A stretch of DNA of 64,000 nucleotides from an uncultured Thomasclavelia sp. (GCF_944324745.1 NZ_CALUXO010000081.1:30297-94296); one strand, 5' to 3'. Positions 27,296-36,090 are shown, counted from the stretch's first letter. Numbers and translations are program-made. Notes: generated by a model from the letters alone, not told the origin.

Positions 27296-27301
27296 TTGAT
27301 T

Positions 27302-27330
27302 AGACAGATCTAAGCGGTCTGTCTTTTTTT
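27302..27330 (+). terminator. Terminator of the second pyk
   Basis: Stem AGACAGATC / GGTCTGTCT (one G-U pair), 5-base loop, then seven Ts. Confidence 0.9.
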
Positions 27331-27353
27331 GAATGTTTAATAGTTTTAAAGTC

Positions 27354-27382
27354 TTTTATTTTCAATATTGATAAGTTATACT
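27354..27382 (+). promoter_or_regulatory. Candidate promoter of the ROK kinase/alpha-galactosidase pair
   Basis: TATACT at 27377-27382 with a weak TTTTAT 17 bases upstream, about 30 bases before the ROK start. Confidence 0.4.
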
Positions 27383-27410
27383 TAAATTAAAGAAGTTGAA
27401 AGGAGATTTT

Positions 27411-28313
27411 ATGAAATATTTAACATTAGATATTGGTGGTAGTTCCATCAAATATGCCATTATTGATGAAAATGGTCATTTTTTAACAAAAGGGAATGCT
27501 CCAGCTCCTAAAGAAAGTATTGAACAATTTATCAGTATCATAGGTGATTTATATGATCAATATCAAGATGAAGTTGCCGGAATGGCAATTTCTATGCCTG
27601 GGGCTATTGATCCAGATAAAGGCTTTGCTTACACCGGTGGGGCTTATGATTATATTAAAAATATGAATATTGTTGAGATGTTGCAGGCTCGTTGTCCATT
27701 ACCAATTACAATCGGGAATGATGCTAAATGTGCGGCCAATGCTGAAATTGGTTTTGGATGTTTACAAGACGTTGATGATGCTGCGGTAATCATTTTAGGT
27801 ACAGGAATTGGTGGTTGTATTGTTCAAAATCATCAGGTACATATTGGAAAACATTTTGCTTCTGGTGAGTTTTCTTGGATGCGAACTAATGGGGATGATG
27901 GTAATAATTTTGCTAACACGTGGTGTGCTGTTAACGGAATTGCCGGGTTATTGCAAACAGCTCAAGAACAAATGCAAACTGATCAAGAATATAATGGTAA
28001 AGAAATTTTTGAAATGGCCAATAACGGTAATGAACAAGTTTTAGCGGCTTTAGATAAATTTACTAAGCGTTTAGCAGTACAAATTTATAATTTACAGGCT
28101 CTTTTTGATCCTGAAAAGATTGCAATAGGTGGCGGAATTTCAGCTCAGCCATTATTATTAGAATTGACTGAAAAGCATATTGAAGAAATGTATCAAACCG
28201 GATTACAGGCTAATTCACCAGTTTCAAGACCGGTAGTAGTTACTTGTAAATATTTAAATGATGCTAATTTATTAGGGGCTTTTTATCAACATATCAGTAC
28301 ATTTAAAGGTTAG
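27411..28313 (+). CDS. ROK family sugar kinase
   Basis: A 300-residue protein with the phosphate-binding DIGGSSIKYAIID at residues 7-19 and the IGGGISAQP segment near 245, typical of ROK kinases. The usual zinc motif CxCGxxGCxE is absent; TNGDDGNNFANTW stands in its place, as in BglK-type beta-glucoside kinases. The substrate (glucose, glucoside or other hexose) cannot be told. Start ATG 27411 follows AAAGGAG; an upstream in-frame TTG overlaps that site. The alpha-galactosidase gene follows after 29 bases without a terminator, so they share a transcript. Confidence 0.88.
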   Translation: MKYLTLDIGGSSIKYAIIDENGHFLTKGNAPAPKESIEQFISIIGDLYDQYQDEVAGMAISMPGAIDPDKGFAYTGGAYDYIKNMNIVEMLQARCPLPITIGNDAKCAANAEIGFGCLQDVDDAAVIILGTGIGGCIVQNHQVHIGKHFASGEFSWMRTNGDDGNNFANTWCAVNGIAGLLQTAQEQMQTDQEYNGKEIFEMANNGNEQVLAALDKFTKRLAVQIYNLQALFDPEKIAIGGGISAQPLLLELTEKHIEEMYQTGLQANSPVSRPVVVTCKYLNDANLLGAFYQHISTFKG

Positions 28314-28342
28314 TTAGACTAGTCTTTTTTAGGAGATTTTTT

Positions 28343-30574
28343 ATGGCAATTATTTTTCATGACAATAGTAAAACATTTCATTTATACAATGATGAAATCA
28401 GCTATATTATTAAGATACTTCCTAATCATCAATTAGGACAATTATATTATGGCAAGAAAATTAAAGATCGTGATAATTTTGATCATCTGTTAGAATTACG
28501 ACATCGTCCAATGGCCGTCTGTACTTTTGAAAATGATCAAACATTTTCTTTAGAACATCTAAAACAAGAATATCCAGTCTATGGTAGTGGTGATATGCGG
28601 TATCCAGCGATAGATATCGTTTTAGAAAATGGTAGTCGGATTTTAGATTTTACTTATCAAAGTCATCAGATTTTAAATGGTAAAGTAAAACTGGAACAAT
28701 TACCGGCTACTTATGTTGAAGACGATGATGAGGCGACAACCTTGATCATTTCATTATATGATTCAGTAATTGCCTGTCAATTAGAATTGATGTATACCAT
28801 CTATAATGATTATCCAGTAATTACTCGTAGTGCTAAAATTATTAATCAAGGTTTTCAAACAATTAAGCTTAATGCCATGATGTCATTGGCATTAGATTTA
28901 CCTGATTCTAATTATACGATGTTAGAGTTAACTGGGGCCTGGGCTCGTGAACGTTATATTAAAGAAAGAAAATTACAGCATGGAATCCAGGCGGTATATT
29001 CGCTTAGAGGGGCTTCTAGTCATAATTATAATCCTTTTCTTGCTTTAAAAAGAAATAATTGTGATGAATTTAGCGGGGAAGTATTAGGATTTAGTTTTGT
29101 TTATAGTGGTAATTTTCTAGCCCAAGTTGAAGTTGATACATATGATACAACTAGAGTTTTAATGGGAATTCATCCGCATTGCTTTTCCTGGAATTTAACA
29201 AATACTGAAAGCTTTCAAACACCTGAAGTAGTAATGGTTTATAGTGACCAGGGATTAAATAAGATGTCAAGAACATATCATTCATTGTATCAAAAACGGC
29301 TGGTACGTGGTTATCATCGCGATTTGCCGCGTCCAATTTTGATTAATAGCTGGGAAGGAACATATTTTGATTTTGATGAAGAAAAGATTATCCAAATGGC
29401 TAAAAAAGCTCAAAAACTGGGAATAGAGTTATTTGTTTTAGATGATGGGTGGTTTGGTCATCGTAATGATGATCACTCTAGTTTAGGAGACTGGTTTGTA
29501 AATTTAGATAAGTTACCTGATGGAATTGGTTCTCTAGCCACCCAAATTCATGATTTAGGTCTACAATTCGGTTTATGGTTTGAACCCGAGATGGTTAGCT
29601 ATGATTCTAATTTATATCGTCAGCATCCTAATTGGTTGTTAAAGACACCTGATCGTCGTTTAAGCCATGGACGAAATCAATATGTCTTAGATTTTTCTAA
29701 TCCTGAGGTTGTTACCTATATTTATGATTTAATGGTTAAAATCATTGAAGAAGCTCAACTCGATTATATTAAATGGGATATGAATCGTAGTATGTCAGAA
29801 GTTTACTCATCATCGCATAGTAATCATGATCAAGGTCGGGTCATGCATGAATATATTTTAGGAGTTTATCAGCTTTATGAACGACTGATTCAACGTTTTC
29901 CAAGAATTTTATTTGAATCATGTGCCAGTGGTGGTGGTCGCTTTGATCCTGGAATGCTATACTATGCCCCACAGGCCTGGGCCAGCGATGACAGTGATGC
30001 CATTGAACGTTTAAAGATTCAATATGGAACATCGTTAGTATATCCGCTTTCTAGTATTGGCAGCCATGTCTCTGCTATTCCTAATCATCAGGTATTTAGA
30101 AATACGCCAATTGAAACAAGAGCAAATGTGGCTTATTTTGGCACCTTTGGTTATGAACTGGATATTAGTTGTTTAAGTCTTGAAGAAGAAGATAAAATCA
30201 AAGAACAGATTGCTTTTATGAAAGAATATCGTTCAATCATTCAATTTGGCAGCTTTTATCGATTGTTGAGTCCTTTTGAAAATGATGGCAATGAAACAGC
30301 CTGGATGGTTGTTTCTAAAGATCAAAAGATGGCTCTTGTTGGATATTACCGAACTTTATTAGGCGTAAATTTAGGATATCGACGGCTAAAACTACAGGGA
30401 CTCAATCCTGATTATTTATATCATGTTTCGCTTTTAGAAAGTGATCATTATGGTGATGAACTGATGAATATTGGTTTGATCAATAGTGACCATGCCAGTG
30501 GTGAAAATCATGAGGTTTATAATGGCGCTAATGGTGATTATTATTCTAAAATTTATGTTATCAAAGCTAAATAA
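28343..30574 (+). CDS. Alpha-galactosidase, glycoside hydrolase family 36
   Basis: This 743-residue enzyme should release terminal alpha-galactose from raffinose, melibiose and related oligosaccharides. N-terminal beta-supersandwich (about 1-320), TIM barrel (about 325-640), C-terminal beta domain. Nucleophile Asp479 in KWDMNRS, acid/base Asp549 in WASDDSDAIER; the spacing matches Geobacillus AgaA (D478/D548). ESCASGGGRFD lies between. No signal peptide, so it is intracellular and needs imported substrate; no transporter gene is in the window. SD AGGAG precedes ATG. Galactose released feeds GalM/GalK/GalT. Confidence 0.95.
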   Translation: MAIIFHDNSKTFHLYNDEISYIIKILPNHQLGQLYYGKKIKDRDNFDHLLELRHRPMAVCTFENDQTFSLEHLKQEYPVYGSGDMRYPAIDIVLENGSRILDFTYQSHQILNGKVKLEQLPATYVEDDDEATTLIISLYDSVIACQLELMYTIYNDYPVITRSAKIINQGFQTIKLNAMMSLALDLPDSNYTMLELTGAWARERYIKERKLQHGIQAVYSLRGASSHNYNPFLALKRNNCDEFSGEVLGFSFVYSGNFLAQVEVDTYDTTRVLMGIHPHCFSWNLTNTESFQTPEVVMVYSDQGLNKMSRTYHSLYQKRLVRGYHRDLPRPILINSWEGTYFDFDEEKIIQMAKKAQKLGIELFVLDDGWFGHRNDDHSSLGDWFVNLDKLPDGIGSLATQIHDLGLQFGLWFEPEMVSYDSNLYRQHPNWLLKTPDRRLSHGRNQYVLDFSNPEVVTYIYDLMVKIIEEAQLDYIKWDMNRSMSEVYSSSHSNHDQGRVMHEYILGVYQLYERLIQRFPRILFESCASGGGRFDPGMLYYAPQAWASDDSDAIERLKIQYGTSLVYPLSSIGSHVSAIPNHQVFRNTPIETRANVAYFGTFGYELDISCLSLEEEDKIKEQIAFMKEYRSIIQFGSFYRLLSPFENDGNETAWMVVSKDQKMALVGYYRTLLGVNLGYRRLKLQGLNPDYLYHVSLLESDHYGDELMNIGLINSDHASGENHEVYNGANGDYYSKIYVIKAK

Positions 30575-30618
30575 AATTTATAGATTTATAAATATTTATT
30601 AATGAATTTAAAACAAAA

Positions 30619-30650
30619 AAACCAAGCTGCCTGATTGCAGCTTGGTTTTA
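30619..30650. terminator. Bidirectional terminator, alpha-galactosidase / rubrerythrin
   Basis: A 12-bp stem AAACCAAGCTGC / GCAGCTTGGTTT with a 6-base loop. Left of it is an A-tract (T-run on the minus strand, serving rubrerythrin); right of it TTTTA. Confidence 0.88.
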
Positions 30651-30676
30651 CATATCGAGATAATTTAATTAAATTA

Positions 30677-31351
30677 TTAATAATTTTCGCACATTCTTTC
30701 AAAATAAGCTTTTGGATATCCACAAACAGGACAATTTTCTGGGGCTTCATCTCCTTCATAAATGAAACCACATTGACGACATTTCCAACCTTTTGGAGCA
30801 TCACCTTTAAAAGTAGTTCCCTTTTTATAGGCATCTAATAATTTTAAGTAACGTTTTTCATGAGATTGTTCAACTTTACCAACATATTCAAATTTTTCAG
30901 CTAGTTCATCAAATCCTTCTTCACGAGCTTCTTTGGCCATCCGTTTGTACATTTCTGTCCATTCGTCATTTTCACCTTGAGCAGCTGTTTCTAAATTTTC
31001 ATCAGTTGAACCAATTCCATGATATTCACTAAACCACATTTTAGCATGTTGTTTTTCTTGATTAGCTGTTTCTTCAAAGATAGCAGCAATTTGTTCATAT
31101 CCTTCTTTACGAGCAGCTTCAGCAAAGAATGTATATTTATTACGAGCCATTGATTCACCAGCAAAAGCTTCCATTAAATTCTTTTCAGTTTTAGTTCCGG
31201 CATATTTGCTGTTACCTTCTTGAATAGCTTCAAATTTATCTTTTGGAGCTTTACAAACTGGACAAACCCAGTTTTCATCTAATTCATCCCATTTTTTTGA
31301 TTGAGATGCTTCGTCATAAACAAATCCACAAATTTTACATACGTATTTCAT
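30677..31351 (-). CDS. Rubrerythrin with rubredoxin domains at both ends
   Basis: A 224-residue peroxide-detoxifying iron protein of anaerobes. Order: N-terminal rubredoxin (C5, C8 in [11 protein letters not shown]30, C33 in [11 protein letters not shown]), ferritin-like diiron domain (about 55-180, with ESMARNKY and EEQ/ExxH-type ligands such as NQEKQHAKM), and a C-terminal rubredoxin-like zinc ribbon ([20 protein letters not shown]). Classical rubrerythrin has only the C-terminal one and reverse rubrerythrin only the N-terminal one; this has both. Electrons come from an NADH:rubredoxin reductase not seen here. A PerR-like box lies at its promoter. Confidence 0.95.
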   Translation of the reverse strand: MKYVCKICGFVYDEASQSKKWDELDENWVCPVCKAPKDKFEAIQEGNSKYAGTKTEKNLMEAFAGESMARNKYTFFAEAARKEGYEQIAAIFEETANQEKQHAKMWFSEYHGIGSTDENLETAAQGENDEWTEMYKRMAKEAREEGFDELAEKFEYVGKVEQSHEKRYLKLLDAYKKGTTFKGDAPKGWKCRQCGFIYEGDEAPENCPVCGYPKAYFERMCENY

Positions 31352-31374
31352 TTCTATATTCCTCCATTTTCCTT

Positions 31375-31393
31375 AATAGTAATGATTACTATT
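31375..31393 (-). promoter_or_regulatory. PerR-box-like operator at the rubrerythrin promoter
   Basis: A perfect 9-1-9 inverted repeat AATAGTAAT-G-ATTACTATT lies just downstream of the -10 box. Inner part TAGTAAT-n-ATTACTA has the 7-1-7 geometry of the PerR box (TTATAATnATTATAA). Rubrerythrin genes are known PerR targets in clostridia, so peroxide derepression is inferred. Confidence 0.7.
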
Positions 31394-31395
31394 TA

Positions 31396-31424
31396 ATTAT
31401 ATATTTCATTACCTAAAAAAGCAA
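31396..31424 (-). promoter_or_regulatory. Promoter of the rubrerythrin gene
   Basis: On the minus strand TTGCTT (31419-31424) and TATAAT (31396-31401) are 17 bases apart. Confidence 0.85.
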
Positions 31425-31452
31425 GGGTTAAGTTCTAAATAGATAAAAATCT

Positions 31453-31461
31453 CATATAAAT
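31453..31461 (+). promoter_or_regulatory. Possible sigma-E -10 element of spoIVA
   Basis: CATATAAAT resembles the sigma-E -10 consensus CATACAMT and lies 22 bases before the start codon. No convincing -35 was seen. spoIVA is sigma-E dependent in Bacillus, which is the main support. Confidence 0.3.
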
Positions 31462-31483
31462 AAGACGAGGAGAGGAGTTTGAC

Positions 31484-32959
31484 ATGGAAACTAAAGATAT
31501 TTTACATGATATCGCTAAACGATGCGATGGCGACATCTATCTAGGGGTGGTGGGACCGGTTCGTAGTGGGAAATCTTCTTTTATTAAACGGTTTATGGAA
31601 ATGGCGGTCATTCCATATATCGAAGATAAAGATGCAAAACTTCGAGCAATCGATGAATTGCCACAATCAGGTAAAGGTAAAATGATTATGACCGTTGAAC
31701 CAAAATTTATACCAAATCAAGCTATCGAAATGGTCATGGATGAAAATTTTAAAGTAAAAGTTAGATTGGTTGATTGTGTTGGTTATGTAATCGAAGGGGC
31801 TAAAGGCTATCAGGATGATCAAGGAGTCCGATATGTTAAAACACCATGGTACTTAGAATCAATTCCTTTTGATCAGGCAGCTAAAATTGGAACTAAAAAA
31901 GTAATTCAAGATCACTCAACGATTGGAATTGTAGTTACTAGTGATGGTAGTATTTGTGATATACCAGGAGCCAATTATCATGAGGCTACTGATAGTATTA
32001 TCGAAGAGTTATTAGAAATCGATAAACCATTTATAGTGATTATTAATAGTCGTGATATTAATAGTCCTAACTGTAATCAAGAGTATCAACGACTAAAAGA
32101 AAAGTATGATGTTCCCGTTTTGACAATGGATGTTACTAGAATGGAAGAGCCACAGATTGTTTCGTTATTGAAAGAAGCCCTCTATGAATTTAAAATCAGT
32201 GAAGTGCGGATCGAGGTTCCAAAGTGGTTAGCTATGATGTCAAATAGTCATTGGTTGAAACAGACATTAGATAATTCTTTAAAAGAATCGTTACAATCGA
32301 TAAAAAAATTTAAAGATGTTGAAAGAATTGCTGATACGATCAGTGAATATGATTTTGTCGATAAAGCTTATTTGACCGGAATTGATACTACAACATCTAG
32401 TGCCACTTTAAAAATCGAAGAACGAAATGGTTTGTATAACGAAATTTTAGAGGAGATTATTGGAGATAAAGGTTTTGACCAGGCTACTTTCTTAACGTTT
32501 ATTCAAGAATTAGTCGATATCAAAAAAGAGTATGAAGGTTTTTCTAGTGCTATAAGAATGGTTAAACAGACTGGATATGGTTATGCAGTTCCTAAATTAG
32601 AGGAGATAGAATTAAGTGAACCTGAGTTGATTAAACAAGGACCTCGTTATGGAATTAAACTGGTATCTAAAGCTGGGACTACTTACATGATCAAAGTAGA
32701 TATTGAAAGTACTTTTGAGCCAATAATCGGTTCAAAGGAGCAGGCCGAGGCATTTATTGATTATTTAAATTCTAATGGTGATGATAAACAGGCAATTTTT
32801 GACTGTGATGTCTTTGGTCGTAAGCTCGGCGATTTGATTGAGGAAGGGATGTATTTTAAATTAGGAGCCATTCCTGAAAATGCTAGTATGCGCATTCATG
32901 ATATCTTATCTAAGATTGTCAATAAGGGAAAAAGCAATGTTATTGCTATTGTTATTTAA
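31484..32959 (+). CDS. spoIVA: Stage IV sporulation protein A (spore coat morphogenetic ATPase)
   Basis: A 491-residue protein, nearly the B. subtilis SpoIVA length (492). It starts with the TRAFAC-type ATPase: Walker A GPVRSGKSS at about 24-32 and a switch DCVGY near 93, followed by the middle and C-terminal domains that polymerise on the forespore surface. SpoIVA anchors the coat and is needed for cortex formation. It begins METKDILHDIAKRCDGDIYLG like homologues. SD GAGGAGAGG precedes ATG. A CATATAAAT at 31453-31461 resembles a sigma-E -10 box. It shows that the organism can form spores. Confidence 0.97.
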   Translation: METKDILHDIAKRCDGDIYLGVVGPVRSGKSSFIKRFMEMAVIPYIEDKDAKLRAIDELPQSGKGKMIMTVEPKFIPNQAIEMVMDENFKVKVRLVDCVGYVIEGAKGYQDDQGVRYVKTPWYLESIPFDQAAKIGTKKVIQDHSTIGIVVTSDGSICDIPGANYHEATDSIIEELLEIDKPFIVIINSRDINSPNCNQEYQRLKEKYDVPVLTMDVTRMEEPQIVSLLKEALYEFKISEVRIEVPKWLAMMSNSHWLKQTLDNSLKESLQSIKKFKDVERIADTISEYDFVDKAYLTGIDTTTSSATLKIEERNGLYNEILEEIIGDKGFDQATFLTFIQELVDIKKEYEGFSSAIRMVKQTGYGYAVPKLEEIELSEPELIKQGPRYGIKLVSKAGTTYMIKVDIESTFEPIIGSKEQAEAFIDYLNSNGDDKQAIFDCDVFGRKLGDLIEEGMYFKLGAIPENASMRIHDILSKIVNKGKSNVIAIVI

Positions 32960-32980
32960 AACCGCAAATGCGGTTTTTTA
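32958..32980 (+). terminator. Terminator of spoIVA
   Basis: Stem AAAACCGC / GCGGTTTT, 4-base loop, six Ts. It begins within the stop codon. Confidence 0.9.
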
Positions 32981-33073
32981 AATTGATTTTTAGTAAAAAA
33001 ATTACCAAAATAAGGGATAAAAATGTTAAAATAAATCATTGTTAAATTTCAAGAAGATTAAAAGTAAAAGTGC

Positions 33074-33102
33074 TTGAAATCACAACTTTTTAATGTTATA
33101 CT
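33074..33102 (+). promoter_or_regulatory. Promoter of the HU gene
   Basis: TTGAAA at 33074-33079 and TATACT at 33097-33102, spacer 17 bases. Confidence 0.85.
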
Positions 33103-33131
33103 TTCGTGGTATTAAAATTATGGAGGTAGTT

Positions 33132-33404
33132 ATGAACAAAAGAGAATTAGTTGAATCAGTATCTAAAGAAAGAAACTTAACTAAAAAAGAAGCGGAACTT
33201 TTAGTCGACACTGTTTTTAATACAATTTCACGAAGTGTTATTGAAGGAGATAAGGTATTAATCTCTGGATTTGGTACATTTAAAGTAAACGATCGTAAAG
33301 CTCGTAAAGGTATTTCACCAAAAACTCAAGAGGAAATGATTATTCCTGCTAGTAAAACGGTTACTTTTAAACCAAGTAGTCGTTTAAAAGATGCAATGAA
33401 TTAG
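33132..33404 (+). CDS. hup: HU family DNA-binding protein
   Basis: A 90-residue histone-like nucleoid protein, the standard HU length. MNKRELVESV start, central GDKVLISGFGTF (about 40-51) and the C-terminal segment AFKP-like VTFKPSSRLKDAMN are all typical. Start ATG 33132 lies behind GGAGG; a longer frame from 33093 overlaps the promoter region and is rejected. Single gene with promoter and terminator; the TAG stop lies in the terminator loop. In Bacillus an hbs gene also follows spoIVA, so the order is conserved. Confidence 0.96.
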   Translation: MNKRELVESVSKERNLTKKEAELLVDTVFNTISRSVIEGDKVLISGFGTFKVNDRKARKGISPKTQEEMIIPASKTVTFKPSSRLKDAMN

Positions 33405-33420
33405 TTCATTGCATTTTATT
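33391..33420 (+). terminator. Terminator of the HU gene
   Basis: 10-bp stem ATGCAATGAA / TTCATTGCAT around loop TTAG, which holds the stop codon; then TTTATTTTC. Confidence 0.88.
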
Positions 33421-33478
33421 TTCTTCACAATTTGTTCACAATATAGTGTATAATATATATTAAAAGGAGATGATTTAT

Positions 33479-34192
33479 ATGCCTTATTACTATTATTTTC
33501 CGATGAGTAGAGCTTATCTTGTTGGTTATATACTGGTAGCTATTGGAATGTTGATCATGATATATGCGCAAATAAAAGTAAGCAGTGCATATAGTAAGTA
33601 TGCTAAAATTCCTAATAGTCGTTATATGACTGGGGCCATGGTGGCTCGTGAAATATTGGATCGTAATGGTTTACAGGATGTAAGAATAAACGTTGTTAGT
33701 GGTCATTTAAGCGACCATTATAATCCTAGAAATCGAACCATTAACTTATCACGGGAAATTCATGATGGAACATCAATAGCTTCACTGGCAGTTGCTAGTC
33801 ATGAATGTGGTCATGCGATTCAGCATTTAGTAGGTTATAAACCACTGATTTTTAGAAATAGTATCTTACCATTATGTAATGTAGGACAATATTTAGGGTG
33901 GTTTGCAGTAATTATTGGATTAATAATGGGCAGCAGCTCAATTGCCTGGATCGGGGTTATCTTAATGTCAGGTATCTTGCTATTCCAGCTGGCAACATTA
34001 CCGGTTGAATTTGATGCTTCATCGCGTGCATTAAATATTTTAAAAACTAACTATTTAACGACTGATGAATATTATGGTGCTCGTAAAATGTTATCAGCAG
34101 CAGCTTTTACTTATGTAGCATCATTATTATCAACAATATTATCGTTACTTAGAATTGTTTTGATCGTTGTTGGTAGTGATCGTCGTGATTAA
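33479..34192 (+). CDS. Membrane zinc metallopeptidase, YugP family
   Basis: A 237-residue protein of the Zn_peptidase_2 (YugP) family: N-terminal membrane helix (about 10-30), the catalytic HECGHAIQH at about 108-116, then three more hydrophobic helices. The aromatic start MPYYYYFPM and the segment LSREIHDGTSIASLAVASHE are characteristic. Its physiological substrate is not known. Start ATG 33479 is 9 bases after AAAGGAGA; an ATG at 33470 abuts that SD. It is a single-gene unit closed by a terminator. Confidence 0.88.
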   Translation: MPYYYYFPMSRAYLVGYILVAIGMLIMIYAQIKVSSAYSKYAKIPNSRYMTGAMVAREILDRNGLQDVRINVVSGHLSDHYNPRNRTINLSREIHDGTSIASLAVASHECGHAIQHLVGYKPLIFRNSILPLCNVGQYLGWFAVIIGLIMGSSSIAWIGVILMSGILLFQLATLPVEFDASSRALNILKTNYLTTDEYYGARKMLSAAAFTYVASLLSTILSLLRIVLIVVGSDRRD

Positions 34193-34219
34193 ATCTCAAA
34201 AGTGATTTTGAGATTTTTT
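34191..34219 (+). terminator. Terminator of the YugP-type gene
   Basis: 11-bp stem AAATCTCAAAA / TTTTGAGATTT, loop GTGA, then Ts to 34219. Confidence 0.92.
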
Positions 34220-34279
34220 CTTTTCACTTAGCTGATTTGATAGTATAATGAATGATAGCTAAAGAAAGTTGGTGTTAGG

Positions 34280-34765
34280 TTGAAATTTTTACGAAAGAAT
34301 CGTTTTAATATATTAATTATTTGTTTGGTAATTGTTTTTGTGATTGTAACGTATCTTTTATTATGGGTGCATGTTCCTTATATGCAAAATCAAAATTCTA
34401 TCCAACAATATCAAAATCAAATTGTTGGTGAAAACAATTATCAGGATGTCGAGTATTTTGATCGTTATGATGGTGATAAAAGTTATTATATTATTCGTGC
34501 GGTTAAAGACGATGCTTTGCAATATGCTGTTTTTGATGAAGATGGACAATTTATTAAATCTTTCAGTGATGAAACGGCTGACATTCAGGTGGCAATTGAT
34601 GATTTTATTAATCGTTATAATGTGGAACCGACTAAAACGGCCATTGGTTATGAAAATGAGATTTTTGTTTATAGTTTAACTTATCAAGGAAAGGATTCTT
34701 TGATCTATGCTTTTTATGCTATTGATACAAGCGAATTTGTAAAAGCATATCGAATTGATGGGTAG
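34280..34765 (+). CDS. ypmB: YpmB-like membrane-anchored PepSY-type protein
   Basis: A 161-residue protein with one N-terminal helix (about 11-30) and an outer domain of two PepSY-like repeats (about 50-160, YYIIRAVKDDALQYAVFDEDG, then IFVYSLTYQGKDSLIYAFYA in the same pattern). B. subtilis YpmB has this build and lies upstream of dnaD-nth, as here; that synteny carries the name. TTG start at 34280, with a weak GGTG-type SD. Function unknown. dnaD begins 5 bases after its stop. Confidence 0.75.
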   Translation: MKFLRKNRFNILIICLVIVFVIVTYLLLWVHVPYMQNQNSIQQYQNQIVGENNYQDVEYFDRYDGDKSYYIIRAVKDDALQYAVFDEDGQFIKSFSDETADIQVAIDDFINRYNVEPTKTAIGYENEIFVYSLTYQGKDSLIYAFYAIDTSEFVKAYRIDG

Positions 34766-34770
34766 TTGTG

Positions 34771-35364
34771 ATGATTAAAGATTTAATGGCTAGTAAGTGT
34801 ATTAATTTTGAAAGATTATTAGTATTGAAGGCTAAAGATTTGCATTTGACGGGTGAAGCTTGCCATATCTTATTATTGATCTATGCTTTAAAAGATGCCG
34901 ATGTTCATCTGGTAACACCAGTGATGTTACAAAATTATTCACTATTATCACCGCAAGATTTAAATAAGGTGTTACAGGATTTATTAAATAAAAAACTGAT
35001 TTATAATCATGGTGGTTCGATTAGTTTAAATCACTTAGAAGAAAAGTTGTTACAGGAAAATAAAAAGGTAGAAAAAGTAGAAGAAAAGTATAACTTAGTT
35101 TCTATTTTTGAAGAACAGTTTGGCCGTGCTTTGTCTCCAATTGAATTAAATATTATTCGTGAATGGAAAGAAAATAATTATGATGATGAAATGATCGTTA
35201 AAGCGTTAAAAGAGGCGGTAAAGAGCCAAGTTTTGAATTTTAGATACATAGAAGGTATACTTAATAATTGGGCTAAAAATGGGATCAAACAGCGATATGT
35301 TGAAAGTGAAGAACCCCAACGAAAAGTTCCGATTAGTGAGTATAAATGGTGGGAAGATGAATAA
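34771..35364 (+). CDS. dnaD: DnaD, primosomal replication initiation protein
   Basis: A 197-residue protein with an N-terminal winged-helix domain (about 1-95) and the C-terminal DnaD domain (about 108-180) ending in the IEGILNNWAKNGI motif that is diagnostic of the family. DnaD remodels DNA at the origin and at stalled forks and acts with DnaB and DnaI, both encoded at the left edge of this window. The first codon may be ATG 34771 or the adjacent GTG 34768. Its stop overlaps the nth start, as in Bacillus (dnaD-nth). Confidence 0.92.
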   Translation: MIKDLMASKCINFERLLVLKAKDLHLTGEACHILLLIYALKDADVHLVTPVMLQNYSLLSPQDLNKVLQDLLNKKLIYNHGGSISLNHLEEKLLQENKKVEKVEEKYNLVSIFEEQFGRALSPIELNIIREWKENNYDDEMIVKALKEAVKSQVLNFRYIEGILNNWAKNGIKQRYVESEEPQRKVPISEYKWWEDE

Positions 35365-36004
35365 AGAAAAAACAACGAGAGTATTAGATTATTTTGATGA
35401 ATTGTTTCCTGATGCTTATTGTGAGTTGAATCATGAAACAGATTTTCAATTATTAGTTGCAGTTACGTTATCAGCGCAAACAACTGATAAAAAAGTTAAT
35501 CAGTTGACAGAAACTTTATTTAAAAAATATCCTGATGTCGAAACGATGGCTAAAGCTGATATTAGTGAATTACAGCAAGATATTAAATCAATTGGTTTAT
35601 ACCGTAATAAGGCTAAAAATCTATTAGCAATGTCGAAGGCTTTGCTTGAAAATTTTGATGGTAAAGTTCCCAGTGATCAAAAAGAATTAGAAAGTTTACC
35701 TGGAGTAGGACGTAAAACAGCTAATGTTGTTCGTTCGGTTGCTTTTGATATACCTGCTTTTGCTGTTGATACGCATGTTGAAAGAATCTCAAAGCGTCTA
35801 GGTTTTGCTAAAAAAGATGATAGTGTTTTAACTGTTGAAAAAAAATTATGTCGCTCTATTCCTCGAACACGCTGGAATAAAGCCCATCACCAATTTATTT
35901 TCTTTGGACGTTATTTTTGCAAAGCTACTAATCCTAATTGTCAAGAATGTAAATTAGTAGATATGTGTAAAGATCCAATCAAAAAGAAATATTTAGAAAA
36001 ATAA
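35357..36004 (+). CDS. nth: Endonuclease III
   Basis: A 215-residue base-excision repair DNA glycosylase/AP lyase for oxidised pyrimidines. Helix-hairpin-helix LPGVGRKTANVV (about 114-125) holds the catalytic Lys, and VDTHVER the catalytic Asp (about 137). The C-terminal 4Fe-4S loop C-x6-C-x2-C-x5-C (CKATNPNCQECKLVDMC) is complete. Start ATG 35357 overlaps the dnaD stop and follows GGTGGGAAG; a longer frame from 35279 overlaps dnaD and is rejected. Confidence 0.96.
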   Translation: MNKEKTTRVLDYFDELFPDAYCELNHETDFQLLVAVTLSAQTTDKKVNQLTETLFKKYPDVETMAKADISELQQDIKSIGLYRNKAKNLLAMSKALLENFDGKVPSDQKELESLPGVGRKTANVVRSVAFDIPAFAVDTHVERISKRLGFAKKDDSVLTVEKKLCRSIPRTRWNKAHHQFIFFGRYFCKATNPNCQECKLVDMCKDPIKKKYLEK

Positions 36005-36047
36005 AAAAAGCCTAATTGTTTAAATTTATAAATAATTAGGCTTTTTA
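36005..36047 (+). terminator. Terminator of ypmB-dnaD-nth
   Basis: 13-bp stem AAAAAGCCTAATT / AATTAGGCTTTTT around a 16-base loop. With A and T tracts on the two sides it could act in both directions. Confidence 0.85.
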
Positions 36048-36061
36048 TTAGTATTTTATAG

Positions 36062-36090
36062 ATAAAAGGAAAACCCGAGGTTTTCCTTTT
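36062..36090 (-). terminator. Terminator of recU-ponA
   Basis: 12-bp stem AAAAGGAAAACC / GGTTTTCCTTTT with loop CGA; on the minus strand it ends in TTTTATC. It overlaps the ponA stop. Confidence 0.8.

Noticed and set aside
27808..28044. 78-codon open frame inside the ROK kinase gene
   Set aside because: Out-of-frame shadow of a well-supported gene, with no SD.
28305..28332. GACTAGTC followed by six Ts between the ROK kinase and alpha-galactosidase genes
   Set aside because: The palindrome has no loop and too short a stem for a terminator, so I treat the genes as one transcript.
30586..30838. Two open frames on both strands over the rubrerythrin 3' end
   Set aside because: They run through the terminator hairpin and the coding region of rubrerythrin; no family likeness.
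34371..34679. 102-codon frame inside the ypmB-like gene
   Set aside because: Shifted reading of the real gene; composition is not protein-like.
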